Of a stretch of DNA of 51,344 bases, positions 1 to 12,024 are shown in pieces. The stretch covers positions 4,433,274 to 4,484,617 of the forward strand of contig FN649758.1 of NCBI GenBank assembly GCA_000310025.1. The letters are read 5' to 3'. The stretch's first letter is position 1, and every line of letters begins with the position of its first letter. A model generated the notes under the pieces. It had not been told where the DNA came from, ran no database searches, and saw nothing but the letters and a program-made list of their open reading frames with translations. Source of the stretch: Ectocarpus siliculosus (Eukaryota > Sar > Phaeophyceae > Ectocarpales > Ectocarpaceae). The position numbers and the translations under genes were made by a program.

Positions 1-401
1 GTTTTTTTGTTCCTTTTTCCAACCCTTTTACCCTTAATTTTTTTTTTCCTTCGGAAACCCGGTTTTTGGTTTTTATTTTTGGGTTTTAGAATTTTCAAAC
101 TGGTTTTTTTTTTTGTGGGGGCCCCGGTTTACGGGAAAACCGGGGTAGCCCCTTTTTTCTTAAAAAAACCCCCCCCCCGGACCAAAATTCGGGGGAACCC
201 GTTTGGGGGTAAAATCCCTTAAACCCCTTTTGAAAACCTTTTGGTGCCCTTTTTTTATTAATTTTTGGGGGGGGCCCCCCCCCTTTTTGGGGGTTTTTTT
301 AGGGTTAAACGGGTTTTTTTTTCCCCGGGAAAAGAAAAAACTTTTAATTTTTTCATTTTCCCCCCCCCCCCCCCCCCCGCCGCCTCCAAATCTATGTTTA
401 G
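1..401. other. Homopolymer-rich low-quality sequence
   Basis: This stretch is dominated by runs of T, G, C and A and changes abruptly to ordinary sequence just after the C-run at about 361-378. Both strands translate into Phe/Lys/Pro-rich nonsense. It looks like the unreliable end of a sequencing read or contig. The upstream exons of the splicing-factor gene cannot be read here, and no gene is called in it. Confidence 0.7.
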
Positions 402-1214
402 GAACCCCCTACTCCTGCAAGGCGTCCCCCTCCTGTCCCCGGTCAGTTGGATGCTGTTCCTGAGGCCGGCCAACGAGGTGGAAGATTCGGCCCCCAGGCA
501 AAGGCTGGTGGTGCTGGTGTCGGGGGCGGGTCTGCGGCAGAGAGCGGGATGAACTTTGCCGAGCGCATGATGGCCAAGATGGGTCACAAAGAGGGACAAG
601 GTGGGGAGCTGGTGGGGTTTGGATGAAGACGAAGATAGCAGGCGTCGATCATTCTTGTTTTCGCCGCGACCCGGGAAAGATTGAGACATGAGACGATTTC
701 GCGATGGGGGGAGGGGTTGCGGCAAGCTGTTTGGTCAGACCGCGCGTGCGTCTTCCGTTCTACCCGCCCCGTCTCCCATCTACAGAACTCCCCCTGCGTC
801 ACGAATTGTTTTGGACGGAATAGAAATGATGAGGGAAAAACGTTGAATGCTATCCAGCTGCAAGTGCTCGGCCGCTGGCCAACACGCGAACGGGAAACAA
901 GAGATCTTTTCGCAAAAGGGCGTGCATATGAATTGCGTTTGCTGTGTTGCTGAACGACAACGATGATTGTCATGGCACCTCCCTCATGTCTCTGTTGATG
1001 TTGGCGCCCCCCTTGCGGTTCCCCACATCTATTTGGAGAATGTAACTGTAATTAACAGAAATGGAATTTCACACGCGTTTCGGCCCGTCTCCTTAAGCGC
1101 TTTGATTCTCACGGGGTGTGCACATGTAGCGTTCAAGCACGATCGATTGACGACACCCCTGGCCCTCTCTCTGTCTCTCCCTCCGTGTCCCTGTCTCGTC
1201 TGTCTGTCTGTCTA

Positions 1215-1265
<51 letters not shown>

Positions 1266-3836
1266 GTCTGTCTCTCTCTCTCTCGTTCTGTGTGTGTCAG
1301 GCTTGGGAGCCTCGAGGCAGGGTATAAGCCAGCCGCTGCAGTCCATGTCGGCCGGAGGCGGGATGGGGGTGATCGACATGCACCATTCCGACAAGAAGAG
1401 GTGGGTTGCCCTCTACGCAGCAACAGCAACGTTTTCGGTGGCACGGCCTGACTGGCCCTTAACTCGATTGAAAAATTTCCACATACATATTTTCCCCGAA
1501 AAGGGCGCGCACCTCCATGGGGCGGCTTGCAGTGTGGTCGGGGTTTGAACATTTGAACCAGGCGTTTGTATTGTGAAGTCTGCCTCAAGGTTTCATGCCG
1601 GTTACAGGGGATCAGGAATATTTCCAAACGCGGGTTATCGAACTTCTCGGCCAAACTTAGGGTTGTTTTGGGTCGCAGGGCATGCCGCTGTTTTTCATCT
1701 TGTTCTTTCGGGATATTTGTGATGACCGGGTTATCAATCCGCTTTGACGAATACCGGCCTTTGAGTTCCGCGGTGGCACCGCTCATCCCCTCTCCCCTGC
1801 TTGTGCAGCCAGGTTTTGCTAAGCGTTATTGGAACATATCACACCATCGCCACTGTTGACCCCCCCCCCCTCTCCCCAACAACACCCCCTCCCCTCGCTG
1901 TTGCATGTGCCCGCCCCACGTTGATCGTGCGCGTAAACCAGAATGGGAGGCCCATCGGATACACCGGCGGCCCCAGCACGGAAAAAGCGGGGACTGTTCT
2001 CGAACCCCACAAGAGTCTTGCTCCTCAAGGTGGGAGGCACCAGAGCTTGTTGCCTGATCCGACACGAGTACTCGCTTTTTGGTTCTGGTTCTGGGGGGTT
2101 GGTGGCGTTTTTTTCGACCTACGGGCGCTTTGTTGCTCTGAGTCTTGTTCTTTTTGTCGTGCTCTGTGGTTTGCCCCCACTTTTCTCGTTGTGTAGAACA
2201 AGAACTCAATTTAGTCAGGTGAAAACGCGCACATACATTTTTGTGTTAAAACCAGGTCTTCTCCGCTACCACCTGGCAGCAATGTAAGACTAGCGTGTGG
2301 TCGCTTGCACGTGTGGGCGCCTGTCTCATTCGCCCGCCCGCTCGTGTGTGTGTTTGTGCAGAATATGGTGGGGCCGGGGGAGGTGGATGACGAGCTTGAA
2401 GGGGAGACTTCCGGGGAGTGCGAGCGATTCGGGCCCGTCCGTCGATGTCTCATCTACGAGATCAAGGTGTGTCAACGTGTCAACCAACCTCTTGATCTCT
2501 TCGGCTTCCTTCCAGCGAGATCTAGCCGCATCATTCATCATCCATTAAATCTGTAGGGAACCTCGCCTTTTCTAGGGTAATTTTAGACCCTCCGCGCCTC
2601 CGCCTCCGCGCCTCCGCGCCTCCGCCGCGAATTTGTTTTTCGGCCGCGTCGTGCCTTTCATAATGCCTTACCAGTTCAAAACCCTCTTATTTTGCTCGAC
2701 GCTTGTTTCTGATTCTTCCTGTTGGAGTCAGCAACATCCACCATTAGGATGAGTGTAGGATTCTTAATATGTGACCACCTGTTCTCAGTGGTGACGTACC
2801 TGTGTTCCTCTCTTTGTTTTGGCTTGAATTCGTTAGTTTATTCCCGGGTGCTTGCGTGATAGCGCGCTCTGTAGCCAAGGCCAGTACGGTAGGCAAGGCA
2901 AGACAGGAAGGTGTCCTCTCCGTGTGCTTGTGAGGGAACACGCCCAACGGAATCCCCACGCGAAAAAATGCTGGAGGTGCCCCCCTTGATTTTCGTGTTG
3001 TTGATTTCGCTGCTTGTTGGGACTTTGCCTTGGGTGTCTGTTGGTAGGCCTGTCGGCTGCGGGTGATGTTGTCGGACGCTGGCGGGCGGAAACTCGTTTC
3101 GTCGAAACCTGTTCCTGTAGAACCTCCCCCCGATTGAAGCTTACGTCGCTCTCCACTCCTCATGCTGTTGTACCCACCTCCCACTCCCATGTTCTTGTGG
3201 TGCGGTTGTATTACTTGACTTGCTTTGTATCACCTCCCACTCCCAAGTCTTTGTGGTGCGATATATTGACGATGACTTCTCCGCCTTCATTGCCGACCTT
3301 TGCGCGTGTGCTCTGCTCTATGCTGTGGCGTGTAGGGGGGCGACACGCCAGACACGGAGAGGGTTCGGATTTTCGTGGCGTTCGAGAAGCAAGAGAGTGC
3401 CGTCAAAGGTTTGTTAGACGAGTTGGGCAGAGGGGGCAAGATGGGGGCAGTACATGCCACTAATCTCACTTTTCCATATGGTGATGCACCTCTTCGTCAA
3501 TCCCCTGATGATGCGTGCTTGATAGTGTGGATACATTTCGTAGATTCTTCATGGGCTCTTTTGGGATAGCGTCCACAGCACGGAGCATGACGGCTGGAAC
3601 TCACTAATTGCTGTGGAGACAGGATGATATTACAATGATGAACGTTCTGGCCCTTCTCCTTAACTCCCTCCAACTGCTGTTCCGCGTTTGTTTGGCCGCG
3701 TGGACAACTTTACGAAGCCTACCTGGAGATGAACGGTCGATTTTTTGGGGGTCGACAGATCGCCGCGTCGTTCTACAAGGAAGACAAGTTCGACGCGTTG
3801 GATCTAGAGCCTCAGGCGGACGAGGAGAAGTCGTAG
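402..3836 (+). CDS. SPF45: SPF45/RBM17 (DRT111)-like splicing factor, 3' part
   Basis: This is a nuclear pre-mRNA splicing factor of the SPF45/RBM17/DRT111 family. The readable exons are <402-600, 1301-1400, 1942-2029, 2362-2466, 3336-3408 and 3718-3836 (stop TAG 3834-3836). All junctions are GT-AG and all phases agree. Exons 1 and 2 give a G-patch: FAERMMAKMGHKEGQG is completed across the intron to GLGASRQGISQPL. Exon 3 carries a basic segment ending in PTRVLLLK. Exons 4-6 form an RRM of the UHM type: NMVGPGEVDDELEGE, then VRIFVAFEKQESAVKAYLEM, then the NGRFFGGR strand, where UHMs carry their R-x-F motif. In this family the UHM binds ULM peptides of SF1, U2AF65 and SF3b155. The N-terminus is lost in the bad sequence at the window edge; an in-frame TAG at 399-401 bounds the readable part, which is Pro/Gly-rich. 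Intron 1 carries a long CT microsatellite as its polypyrimidine tract. Confidence 0.9.
1197..1284 (+). repeat. (TCTG)n/(TC)n microsatellite at a 3' splice site
   Basis: A pyrimidine microsatellite of TCTG units passes into TC units inside intron 1 of the splicing-factor gene. It ends about 15 bases before the acceptor AG at 1299-1300, so it should act as the polypyrimidine tract of that intron. Confidence 0.9.
2589..2629 (+). repeat. CTCCGCG/CCTCCG minisatellite
   Basis: Short GC-rich units (CTCCGCGC and CCTCCG) are repeated in tandem inside the long intron between exons 4 and 5 of the splicing-factor gene. No function is evident. Confidence 0.7.
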
Positions 3837-5042
3837 AATCGCTACTTCAGGCGGTCCTTAAAACTACTGGATGCCACATCGGAGATGGACGATTTGATGG
3901 AACGTCTTGGGCGTACATACAATAGTTAGCTGCTGTTTCGGCGTTTGTTGTAATGATGCGTGCGTGTGTGACTGGTATGTCGCAGCTATGGAAGATGCTA
4001 TCATTGATGATGCTGGAGTTGTGGACAGAGCATGGACAAATCATCATCGAAGTTGGGTCGACATGATGCGCGGAAGACTTGGGTGGAGCTGTCCAAGAAG
4101 ACTAGAGTGGTCTCTGCGTGAACACGGCCAATGTCCTGTTCTGAGCAGGCGGGACTCTCGCTCATTTGATTGCCTGGAGTTTTGCTGGTGGTGATGAGCT
4201 AATGTAGTCAGCGTTCAATAATGTAAAAAAACGGTGACCACCGGTTCCAAATCATCACCAACGATCGCAATGCTGTTTGACGACCTGTTTCGAAGTAGTT
4301 AACATGTTGACGATATGATGTGAGATTTTTTCAAACAGTCGAAGATGTTGTGTGTGTGTCTTCGTTGTCGCCGGTTCGTCAAAAAGCATCGGCCGAAGGA
4401 ATCTATCGAATGCGTCTTTCTCATCGCGACCAAAAGGAAGACGAAACGACTGCGCGGGCTCCCTCATCAGGATTGATTTGGGACATGTACCTCTACTATG
4501 CCACCAGCACATGACGCCGAAGGATGACAGGATGCCCCAGATAAAACTGCAGAATTTATGCTGTCAGTTGTCAATATGCACAGTATTTTAGTACGCGATC
4601 AAACGGAGCCAGCCCCTGCTCCCCGTGAATGCGAGCTCCTGCGCGAAATATTTGGTACATGGTGTGTGTTTTTGTTGCCTTTCACACATGAAAAACAGTT
4701 CCCGTCTCTGCTTCGTACCAACATTCCAAACAAGAGAGGAGGACTGGATACTACATAATAAGCGCTGTGGAGGGGGAAGATGTAACACACGCACAAAAAT
4801 AACACCAACAACTAATCAACACACACTATTTTCACGAGAATGAATGGTGTTGGACGTGGTGAACGAAACGTTGAAACGCCAAAAACTCGGCAAAACAAGA
4901 CAAAAATAGCAGAAAAATCAGGACATTCCAAGACGTTCTACCAATTTTCATGTCGTCGGACGGGTTTTATTTACCCAGGTGGCGACCGGCGGGAAAGAAA
5001 AGCCGGGGAGGGGACAAATATTGGATGCCTTTTGGAAATTAG
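3837..5042. other. Intergenic: 3' flank of splicing factor to tRNA-Trp
   Basis: This stretch follows the TAG stop of the splicing-factor gene and holds its 3' UTR. An A-rich stretch near 4220-4230 could mark its end, but no clear polyadenylation signal stands out. The open frames here are short and show no domain motif. Confidence 0.5.
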
Positions 5043-5048
5043 AAAAAA
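5043..5048 (-). terminator. Pol III terminator of tRNA-Trp
   Basis: Six A on the plus strand read as TTTTTT on the minus strand, two bases beyond the tRNA discriminator base. This is the normal RNA polymerase III termination signal. Confidence 0.75.
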
Positions 5049-5050
5049 GA

Positions 5051-5122
5051 TGAGGCCGGGGAGATTCGAACTCCCAATCTTCAGGACTGGAATCTGACGC
5101 GTTGCCATTGCGCCACGGCCCC
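5051..5122 (-). tRNA. tRNA-Trp (anticodon CCA)
   Basis: The minus strand folds as a 72-nt tRNA. The acceptor stem pairs GGGGCCG with CGGCCUC (one G-U pair) and ends in discriminator A. The D arm is GCGC-AAUGGCA-ACGC. The anticodon arm UCAGA-UUCCAGU-CCUGA has CCA at plus-strand 5088-5090. The T arm is GGGAG-UUCGAAU-CUCCC. The layout matches eukaryotic cytosolic tRNA-Trp, with no intron, and a T-run follows. Two stem mismatches are visible (C-A at 13-22 and A-C at 31-39), so mild decay or a divergent copy is possible. Confidence 0.9.
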
Positions 5123-5746
5123 TTCACGACACCCCCTCAAATCGTGCGTTTCTCAAGAACGGGTGTGTGGTTCCATTTCTACACGCAGCAGCAGTGCTTT
5201 GTGTATCCGACCGAACATTTTGTACAAGTGTCACCCCTCGGGACACCTCCATGGGCTAAAGTCTCCAGTCGACGGTTGCAAGGCTGGGACATATTCTTTT
5301 CCCTGCCACGTGGAACAACTGGTGGTTAACACGTTAGCACCCGCGGCGACAAGCAAAATAGGGCACGAACGAAGATATTTAGATGTCAAGCGAACATGTA
5401 CGTTGTACATTTATTTAGGTTGTCTCGCGTGAGTTCTTTTTTACGGAAAACGAAAACATGCAGGGTTTTACTTATGTACGCTTCCCATGCAACATATACT
5501 TCATCACGCAGGGACAACACACAGGATGGCCTCGATATCTGTGCTGTAGTTGCTTTGGCGAGCAGACTGTGTGATGACACCGTGCGCTTCCTCTCGTCTT
5601 GATCTTGAAGCAAGCCTCTCTCCCTCAATGGAACTCCCATATTTTCGGAGATCTCTCGTGTCGTGTCCTGTCAGATACCAGATACACAGGATTCTCTGTT
5701 CCAAGAAGGCGGTTGAACTTACAGCAAATTCTGTACGAACAGCAGC
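5123..5746. other. Intergenic: tRNA to SDR gene 1
   Basis: No gene or clear promoter motif is recognised. This stretch should hold the promoter and 5' UTR of the dehydrogenase gene that starts at 5747 (or 5768). Confidence 0.4.
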
Positions 5747-8700
5747 ATGTTCCTCTGTAGCGGTCGGATGATTCAAGTGCTCGTCCTCACTCTCAGCGCG
5801 GTCGCGAGCGTCTGGGGTTCTCCGTTGTCCCAGGAGAGGTTCCAGATTACGACATTCGGTGCGGAACGGCGAGCTCGGTGGTCGCTGGAGGGCAAGACAG
5901 CCGTTGTCACCGGGGGCACCAAGGTCTTGTGTACCAACGTCTGCAGCAGCCGTCGTGTTAGTCTTACAGCAGTACATCTATCTTCCGTACCTGGATTGCG
6001 ACCCTAGACTATCCGTCAATCCTATGTTTCGGTATGCAACTCTAGCCTACTACTGTAGAGCACTTCCTCCTACACCTTCTATGTACATAGAAGTCTATTG
6101 GAACAGAAGGTATGCCCTGCACGGTCGTACGCATTATATACGTACATGCGTACTGCTGTAGTCATCACAGAGAGCGACTTCGGCATCTCGGCGAAGACAA
6201 CATGCCTCCCGAACTTTCTTCCACGCCAAGGTCTTCTTGCTTTTTCGCTGTATGGTCGCAGCCGTCGTTGTGATATAGGAGAGTACTTGTCGCTGGTCGA
6301 TGGAGTTGTCTAGTAGTGCACCCGTCACGGCAGAGCAGAGCAGCCCTGATGAATAGGTAGATGTAGGTATTATACCATGTGTTCCGTGTTCAAGCAGTCA
6401 GTTGCATATATCGGGGCCCCAGGGTAGGCAGGGGGGGTCATCATATTCTCAGGCCGACGAGCATCGCAGCACACACATGGGATAATATGCATACACACAC
6501 CCTCCGGGTCCTCCTCCTGTGTGCTCAACATTTGGCTAGTTTGTGGCAGTGTTGGAAATCGGACCGCAAAAAAAGTTCGATAGATGTTTATTTGTGGATC
6601 ACCGGGCGAAGAACTTCGATAATCGATATTTTTCGATATTGGGAAAAACGGCTCGATATCAATCGATTTTCGATATTCGATATATTTCGATAATTCCAAC
6701 TTGATAATTCAGCTGTTTTTGACGGGCATGAAGGATCACGGATCACGGCATGTATCAAGTATCAAGTACAGTTCACAAACGACCGAGTGGCCGAGCGGCA
6801 TTTCAAGTGCCAGCGTGCCAGTGTACCGCGGACCGCGGGGCACACGGCGTGCATGTTACAGCAGCAATGGTTAACTGGCAACTGGTGCTGCGCACTGCAA
6901 AAAAAGTGGGCGCGTGGGCGCCACGTACAAAAGCTATGTTCATCGAAACTATTCTGCTCTGTAATCAATTCCCAAGTGTTCGGCTGTTAGGTAGTTAGTA
7001 GTTAGGTAGGCTAGACCGCCAGAGTTTTCATGAGCAATGTTAACATTGCGAGTGGCGATCAACTCAGCACAAGCTTGACTCTGCGCTCTGCGCCTCTGCG
7101 CGCGTACCGCACTGACTGGCAAACAATAAACAATGAACACGAAAGACGAAACACACCAAAAAAAAAAAACGCTTCGCATCGCCGCTGGTAAATACAAGTA
7201 TCAGATACTTCCCGCCAACAAACAAAAGCAGCCAACCTACCAACCACCAGCTGCCAACCATCGACATACCCGCGGATACTCTTGTCACTTTTCAAATGTC
7301 AACCCCACACGTCCACTTGAGATACTGCATCAATTTGGCCCAACTACAAAACACAAGAAGCAACAAGTTGAATTCTGTACTGCGATGACTGCTGCTTAGT
7401 TGGACGAGCGCATCTTCTTTCTTCTCGGATTAGTTTCGCCCATTTCCCACCCGACCCCGTGGCACCCGTGTGCGTGTGGTGTGTGGTGGGGTGTGAGTTG
7501 TCGACTGTCGGCTGAACAAGCGGGCGCGCCAGCGCCGGGAGCAAAAAAAATGGGGGGTCGACTGCTCGGAACCCCCTCCCCCCCTCTAAAATTCCCGAAA
7601 TAGGGGGGCAAATATCGAATATCGATATTCGATATTGATATTTGATATTGATTATATCGACCAATATCGGGTTACAAACCGGCGATTTCGATATGGATAT
7701 CGGACGTCCGATAATAGATATGTATCGAAACTCGATGTTCGATTTCCAACACTGGTTTGTGGTCATGTGGAATCGTTATTAGAGAGTTTCGGACCCGAAA
7801 AAAAAAGCTGAAATAAGGAAATATATTTTGAATTAAGCCATCGTTCTGAGGATCGTTCCTGACAGTCTCGCCAGAACCCAAGGTAAGGAAAAAATAATCA
7901 GATTTAACAGCGGAGGGAGGCTCGTTTTGTTGAAAATTTTGCCGACTTTTCGATTTAAGCAACTTTGTCCGAAACAACACATCAGGCACCACACACAACA
8001 CATCATCAGGCACCACCCACACGCACACACACAGTCGGCAAGAACATGTCCAGCGGCCGCCCAAATAAAACCCAGCACCCAGCGCAAAGGCCCTGGAGTT
8101 GGCGCGCCACCAACACAAAAAGGGGGAGGCTGCACGGTCAGAAACCCAAGTTGGGGTTGGTTGTTGCGCTGCTTTAGGGCAGCAACACGCGCGCGCGCGC
8201 CCGTCACACACATGTTGAGGCAAGGGGGAAGAAGAGCGCCGGAACGAACCGCGCCAACCGACGATGTAGTGGAGGTGGCAGCACCGCCAGCAAAGGGCAG
8301 AGAGGAGGAAGAGCACGCAGTTGCCTTCTGGTGACGCGCCGCAAGACTATTATCCGCTTCTACAACTAGAAGAGAGAGCGCGCGTTTGACTTCGATGTGC
8401 CCCCGCCCCCCAAAAAACACCCTCTCCCCAACGCTTGAAATAACGATACACAGCACTTCGTACAGGGCTGCCGGCCAGTATGTGTACACCCTGTCGCTGT
8501 ACTGGTGCGAGTTCGTGGGCTGGGGTTGAGGGGGCAACACAGACACGCACACGCATGCATGCACGCACACTCAACAGCAGTGGGAGCGCTGTGATCAGGG
8601 TGCAGCTGTCACGCAGCGCACCACAAAAAACAGCAGTACCTGCGAACAGGGGAAGTCCGTTGGGTGACTGTCGTCCCACAGCCAATCACATGAAACCGCC

Positions 8701-11700
8701 TTAAATCGGGAAATATTCGCCTGCAGGAAGTTTCCAGGAAACTTTCTTATCTCAAAATCTGTTTCCTTATCTCAGCAAATTTGGAGCCCCAGTCCGAAAC
8801 TGTGTATTAAAGGATTAATCGTTTTCGGCATAGGGTATCGGCAAGGCTATCGTGGAGGAGCTGGCGTGCCTGGGGGCTAAGGTCATCACATGCTCCAGAA
8901 ACCCCGCGGATGTGGCGGCCTGCCTCGAGGTAAGTCAGTGCTGCTTACGTGTGCTGGTTTGGCAAGCGTGTGTGTCGTGTACCCGCAGCAATTTAGCGGG
9001 TACGTGCATGCATATGCATACTACAGTAATACATATGCCAAAACCGCAGTTCTTGCGAACACTGTTCGCAGAATTGAAGCTCATTTCTTGAGCAATCTTC
9101 GCAGAATCGATGCTCTTTGCATTATGCCAATCTCACTCGAGCGTCCTCATAACCTGGAGTTGACACTTCTTCGTCACCGCGAAGTTGGCATTCGCCATGA
9201 GTTACGACCTCCGTGGGGAGGGAGGCGTAGCTCGTAGCTCTACTGATTTACGTATGTACACGGAATAAGGATGGACTAACCAGAACTGCTCGTGTGGCAT
9301 GTGAATGAATGGAATATACCAGAACTGGCTTGCGCGGCATGTGCGTGGTGTTCAACATCTGTGGTTGTTTCCGTGGTTATTGTCGTGCGCCAGGAATGGA
9401 AAAGCAAGGGCCTGCTCGTGGAAGGCACAGCAGCGGACGTTACAACAGCTGAGGGGCGGGAGTCGTTGGTCAAACTAGTGAGTCACGTTCTTGTCTCCGT
9501 CCGATTAACGTTGGTATTCTGGCGCAAGCACTCGTAGGACATGCGCAGCCCTGTAGACTCTTTTTGTGAGGGAGAAACAAGTCCATCATGGCCGTGCTGG
9601 AACGCGTCAGAATGCAATGCGTAGCGGCCATCGTGTGGTGAGAATTGGGATACCATTGTTGTCGTTGACAGACTCAGTCATGATCGTTGTTTTCGGCTCG
9701 AGAGGGGTTCCTCGCTCTCTATCTCTTGGTGTCTTGTGCCCCACACGTTCGGTTCTACATTGTGGGTCAGGGTCAGGGTCAGAATCTCTTTTCCAGTTCC
9801 ATTGTTCGTGCCCCCAATCACCTCTTGTGTCTACAGGCAGAAGAACATTTCGGGGGACTGCTGGACATCCTGGTGAACAACGTCGGCACCAACATTCGCA
9901 AGGCGACAGTCGACTATACCCCGGAAGAGCTAGCCTACGTCATGGACACAAACTTCACTTCTCTGTTCCTGCTCACCAAGGTAAACCGCTGCACGCGGTA
10001 GAATTGCGTCCAGCACCTTAGCGACGTCCTTGCTGAACACCGATCTTCTCGAGCTATAACAGCGTCGCGTAAACATACTGTAGGATTACTGACCTTGGTT
10101 TGATGTAGCCATGTATTGTATGGACGGGTTGGTGTCTGCTCATACTTCTATTTGTACCGCATTTTTGTCTTCTCGTAGTGGATGTCCTCTTTTCCCACGA
10201 GCCTAACAAAGTCATGGAAACCAAACTTGGGTTCACGCGTTCACTCACGTAGTTGGGGTGGGGCGAGGTTTTATGAGCTCGTGATTTGTTTTGTGCCTGC
10301 ACGGTATTAGTGTCGATTTATTGAGGTACGTCGAGGCTCAAGTTCTTCGCTGACATCCTTATTTAAGTGTCGTGGGGCGTACTGTGATTAGCTCTCCCCA
10401 CACAAGGTAAATTCCAGAAAAATAGATGCGAGTTTTTTTAGCTCAGATGAACGAAGTTCTGTATAAATAGTACACACCAGAACAAGTAGTGGAGATCGAG
10501 CACTTCCCACGATAGCCTGGGTGCAACGTGCGCACGCTGCTTTATTAAAACACGAGGGCTCACACAGGATCAACCCCGAAGACATGAGGGCCCGAAGGGG
10601 ATACCCGCGTGTAAGTGCGGTCGTGCCCTCCCCTCCCTTTCTTGTCTCCGCTGTGTTTTGCAGTTGCTGCACCCCCTGCTCAAGGCTGCGGCAGCGGTGA
10701 AGGGGTCAAGGGAGAACGGGGGGTCGTCCGTCATTAACATCTCTAGCGTCGCTGGGATCACGCCGATAAAGTCAGGTACTGCGCGCCAGGGTACAGTACC
10801 GTGCGCCTTCTCTCTCCGGTCGACGATAACAATACTTTCTTGGAACACCGGCTTGAAAAGGATGGAAGTTCGTAGAAGTATCGACGTTTTCGTTGATACA
10901 CTCACACGCGTTGTGGTTTGCATAAAACGTTGGTGGCTGCAAAAAAAATGAGAGGGTTTCGCTTTGGGAGAAAATAAGCATCGTTTTTGGATCCCTTCCG
11001 AAGAAAAACACTTCAACGCCGTATAGAAGACGTTTTGTTGCTGATGCCGCGAGTAGAGTTCAACCGTCATGTACCGTCGGGTAAAACGCGAGGCATTCCG
11101 CTGGTGCCCATCCCTCACGCGAACGCTGTCCTGTTTGCAGGATCCCCGTACGCCGCAAGCAAGGCCGCCATGAATCAGGTGACTAGATTATGGGGCTGTG
11201 AGTGGGCTCCGGACGGGATCCGAGTTAACGCCGTCGCTCCGTGGTACACGAAGACACCGCTTACGGAGCCGGTACAGGCGGACCCCGTGAGGTACGCTGG
11301 GAGCTTTCTGACTTTAAGGGTGACGTACTTGATGGTTATGCCCCGCCCGCTCTTACAAATACGTTTGTTTTTCGCGGAGGCCACAATTGATTTCGCCGTT
11401 CTTTCGCATACTACGTGTGATGTTACCGCTGCTGCTAGTTGTCGACGCTGTTTGCTTTTTGTTTTTCGTTTTTGTTCACGGTGAAAATCCGTTCTGAACT
11501 CTGCCCACAATCTCTCGCAGTCCTCTCCAAGATGGAGAAAATTGTTACCCCAAGAAAGTGGTAACAAGCTCAAAACGAAACACACAAGGCAAATGCGAAC
11601 CTACAGTACTTCAAGTGGAAAAGGAAAACCCACCAGCAACAACATGATCACCATCGGGGAGCGCTCAAGTTGCGGGTATTTCGGGACTCTGATGAAAGTG

Positions 11701-12024
11701 GTGTTGGGTGACACGTGCTTGTCCACAATTATTCCTGAAAAGCCGCTCACCTATTTTGGTTGGTGTCTCATTTTGGCATCCCAGGGTGCAAAAGATCATA
11801 CAACTGCTTATCAGCAATTAACCCCGAAAAGTCTCGCACGTGCGATTGTCGCGTCTCTCCCTAGGGTGAACGAGATTACTCAACGAACCCCTATGAAGCG
11901 ATGGGCGGACGCGGACGAAGTGAGCGGCATGGTAGCGTTTCTCTGCATGAAGGGCGCCGGCTACATCACGTCGCAGGTCATCGCTACGGACGGAGGCTTC
12001 ACAGCAAATGGATGGATGACCTAA
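5747..12024 (+). CDS. Short-chain dehydrogenase/reductase, tropinone-reductase-like (SDR 1)
   Basis: This is an NAD(P)(H)-dependent oxidoreductase of the classical SDR family, closest in style to tropinone reductases; the substrate is unknown. Seven exons are seen: 5747-5923, 8834-8929, 9394-9477, 9837-9980, 10664-10775, 11141-11291 and 11865-12024 (stop TAA). All junctions are GT-AG and in phase, giving about 307 residues. The cofactor motif TGGTKGIG is at residues 55-62 across intron 1. NNVG follows at 133-136, NISSVAG near 192-198 holds the catalytic Ser, and the YAASK pair Tyr208/Lys212 starts exon 6. [13 protein letters not shown] and the C-terminal [15 protein letters not shown] are typical of the family. 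Residues ~9-25 are hydrophobic, like an ER signal peptide, with no ASAF plastid motif visible; Met8 (5768) is an alternative start. Intron 1 (2.9 kb) carries two transposon-like insertions. A convergent paralogue lies at 35008-38094. Confidence 0.92.
6547..7754. mobile_element. Non-autonomous hAT-like DNA element with 8-bp target duplication
   Basis: The element starts CAGTGTTGGAAATCG and ends in the exact inverse complement, giving 15-bp terminal inverted repeats. The same octamer GTTTGTGG flanks both sides (6539-6546 and 7755-7762), a perfect 8-bp target-site duplication as hAT transposases make. Both subterminal parts (about 6590-6700 and 7610-7745) are packed with CGATAT-type motifs that could pair or bind transposase. 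The 1.2-kb interior has no transposase frame, so it would need a transposase from elsewhere. It sits in intron 1 of SDR gene 1. Confidence 0.85.
7785..8801. mobile_element. Second inverted-repeat element in SDR 1 intron
   Basis: AGTTTCGGAC at 7785 and its complement GTCCGAAACT ending at 8801 face each other. A second inverted block follows inside: GCTGAAATAAGGAAAT near 7807 against GTTTCCTTATCTCAGC at 8761-8776. The ~1-kb interior holds CA- and GC-rich simple sequence but no transposase frame. No convincing target duplication was found, so the ends are approximate. It starts about 20 bases after the hAT-like element. Confidence 0.5.

Noticed and set aside
1116-1451. Leu/Ser/Val-rich and Arg/Glu-rich frames over CT repeats here and at 37.8 kb and 44.6 kb
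   Set aside because: They are translations of microsatellites inside introns or non-coding DNA.
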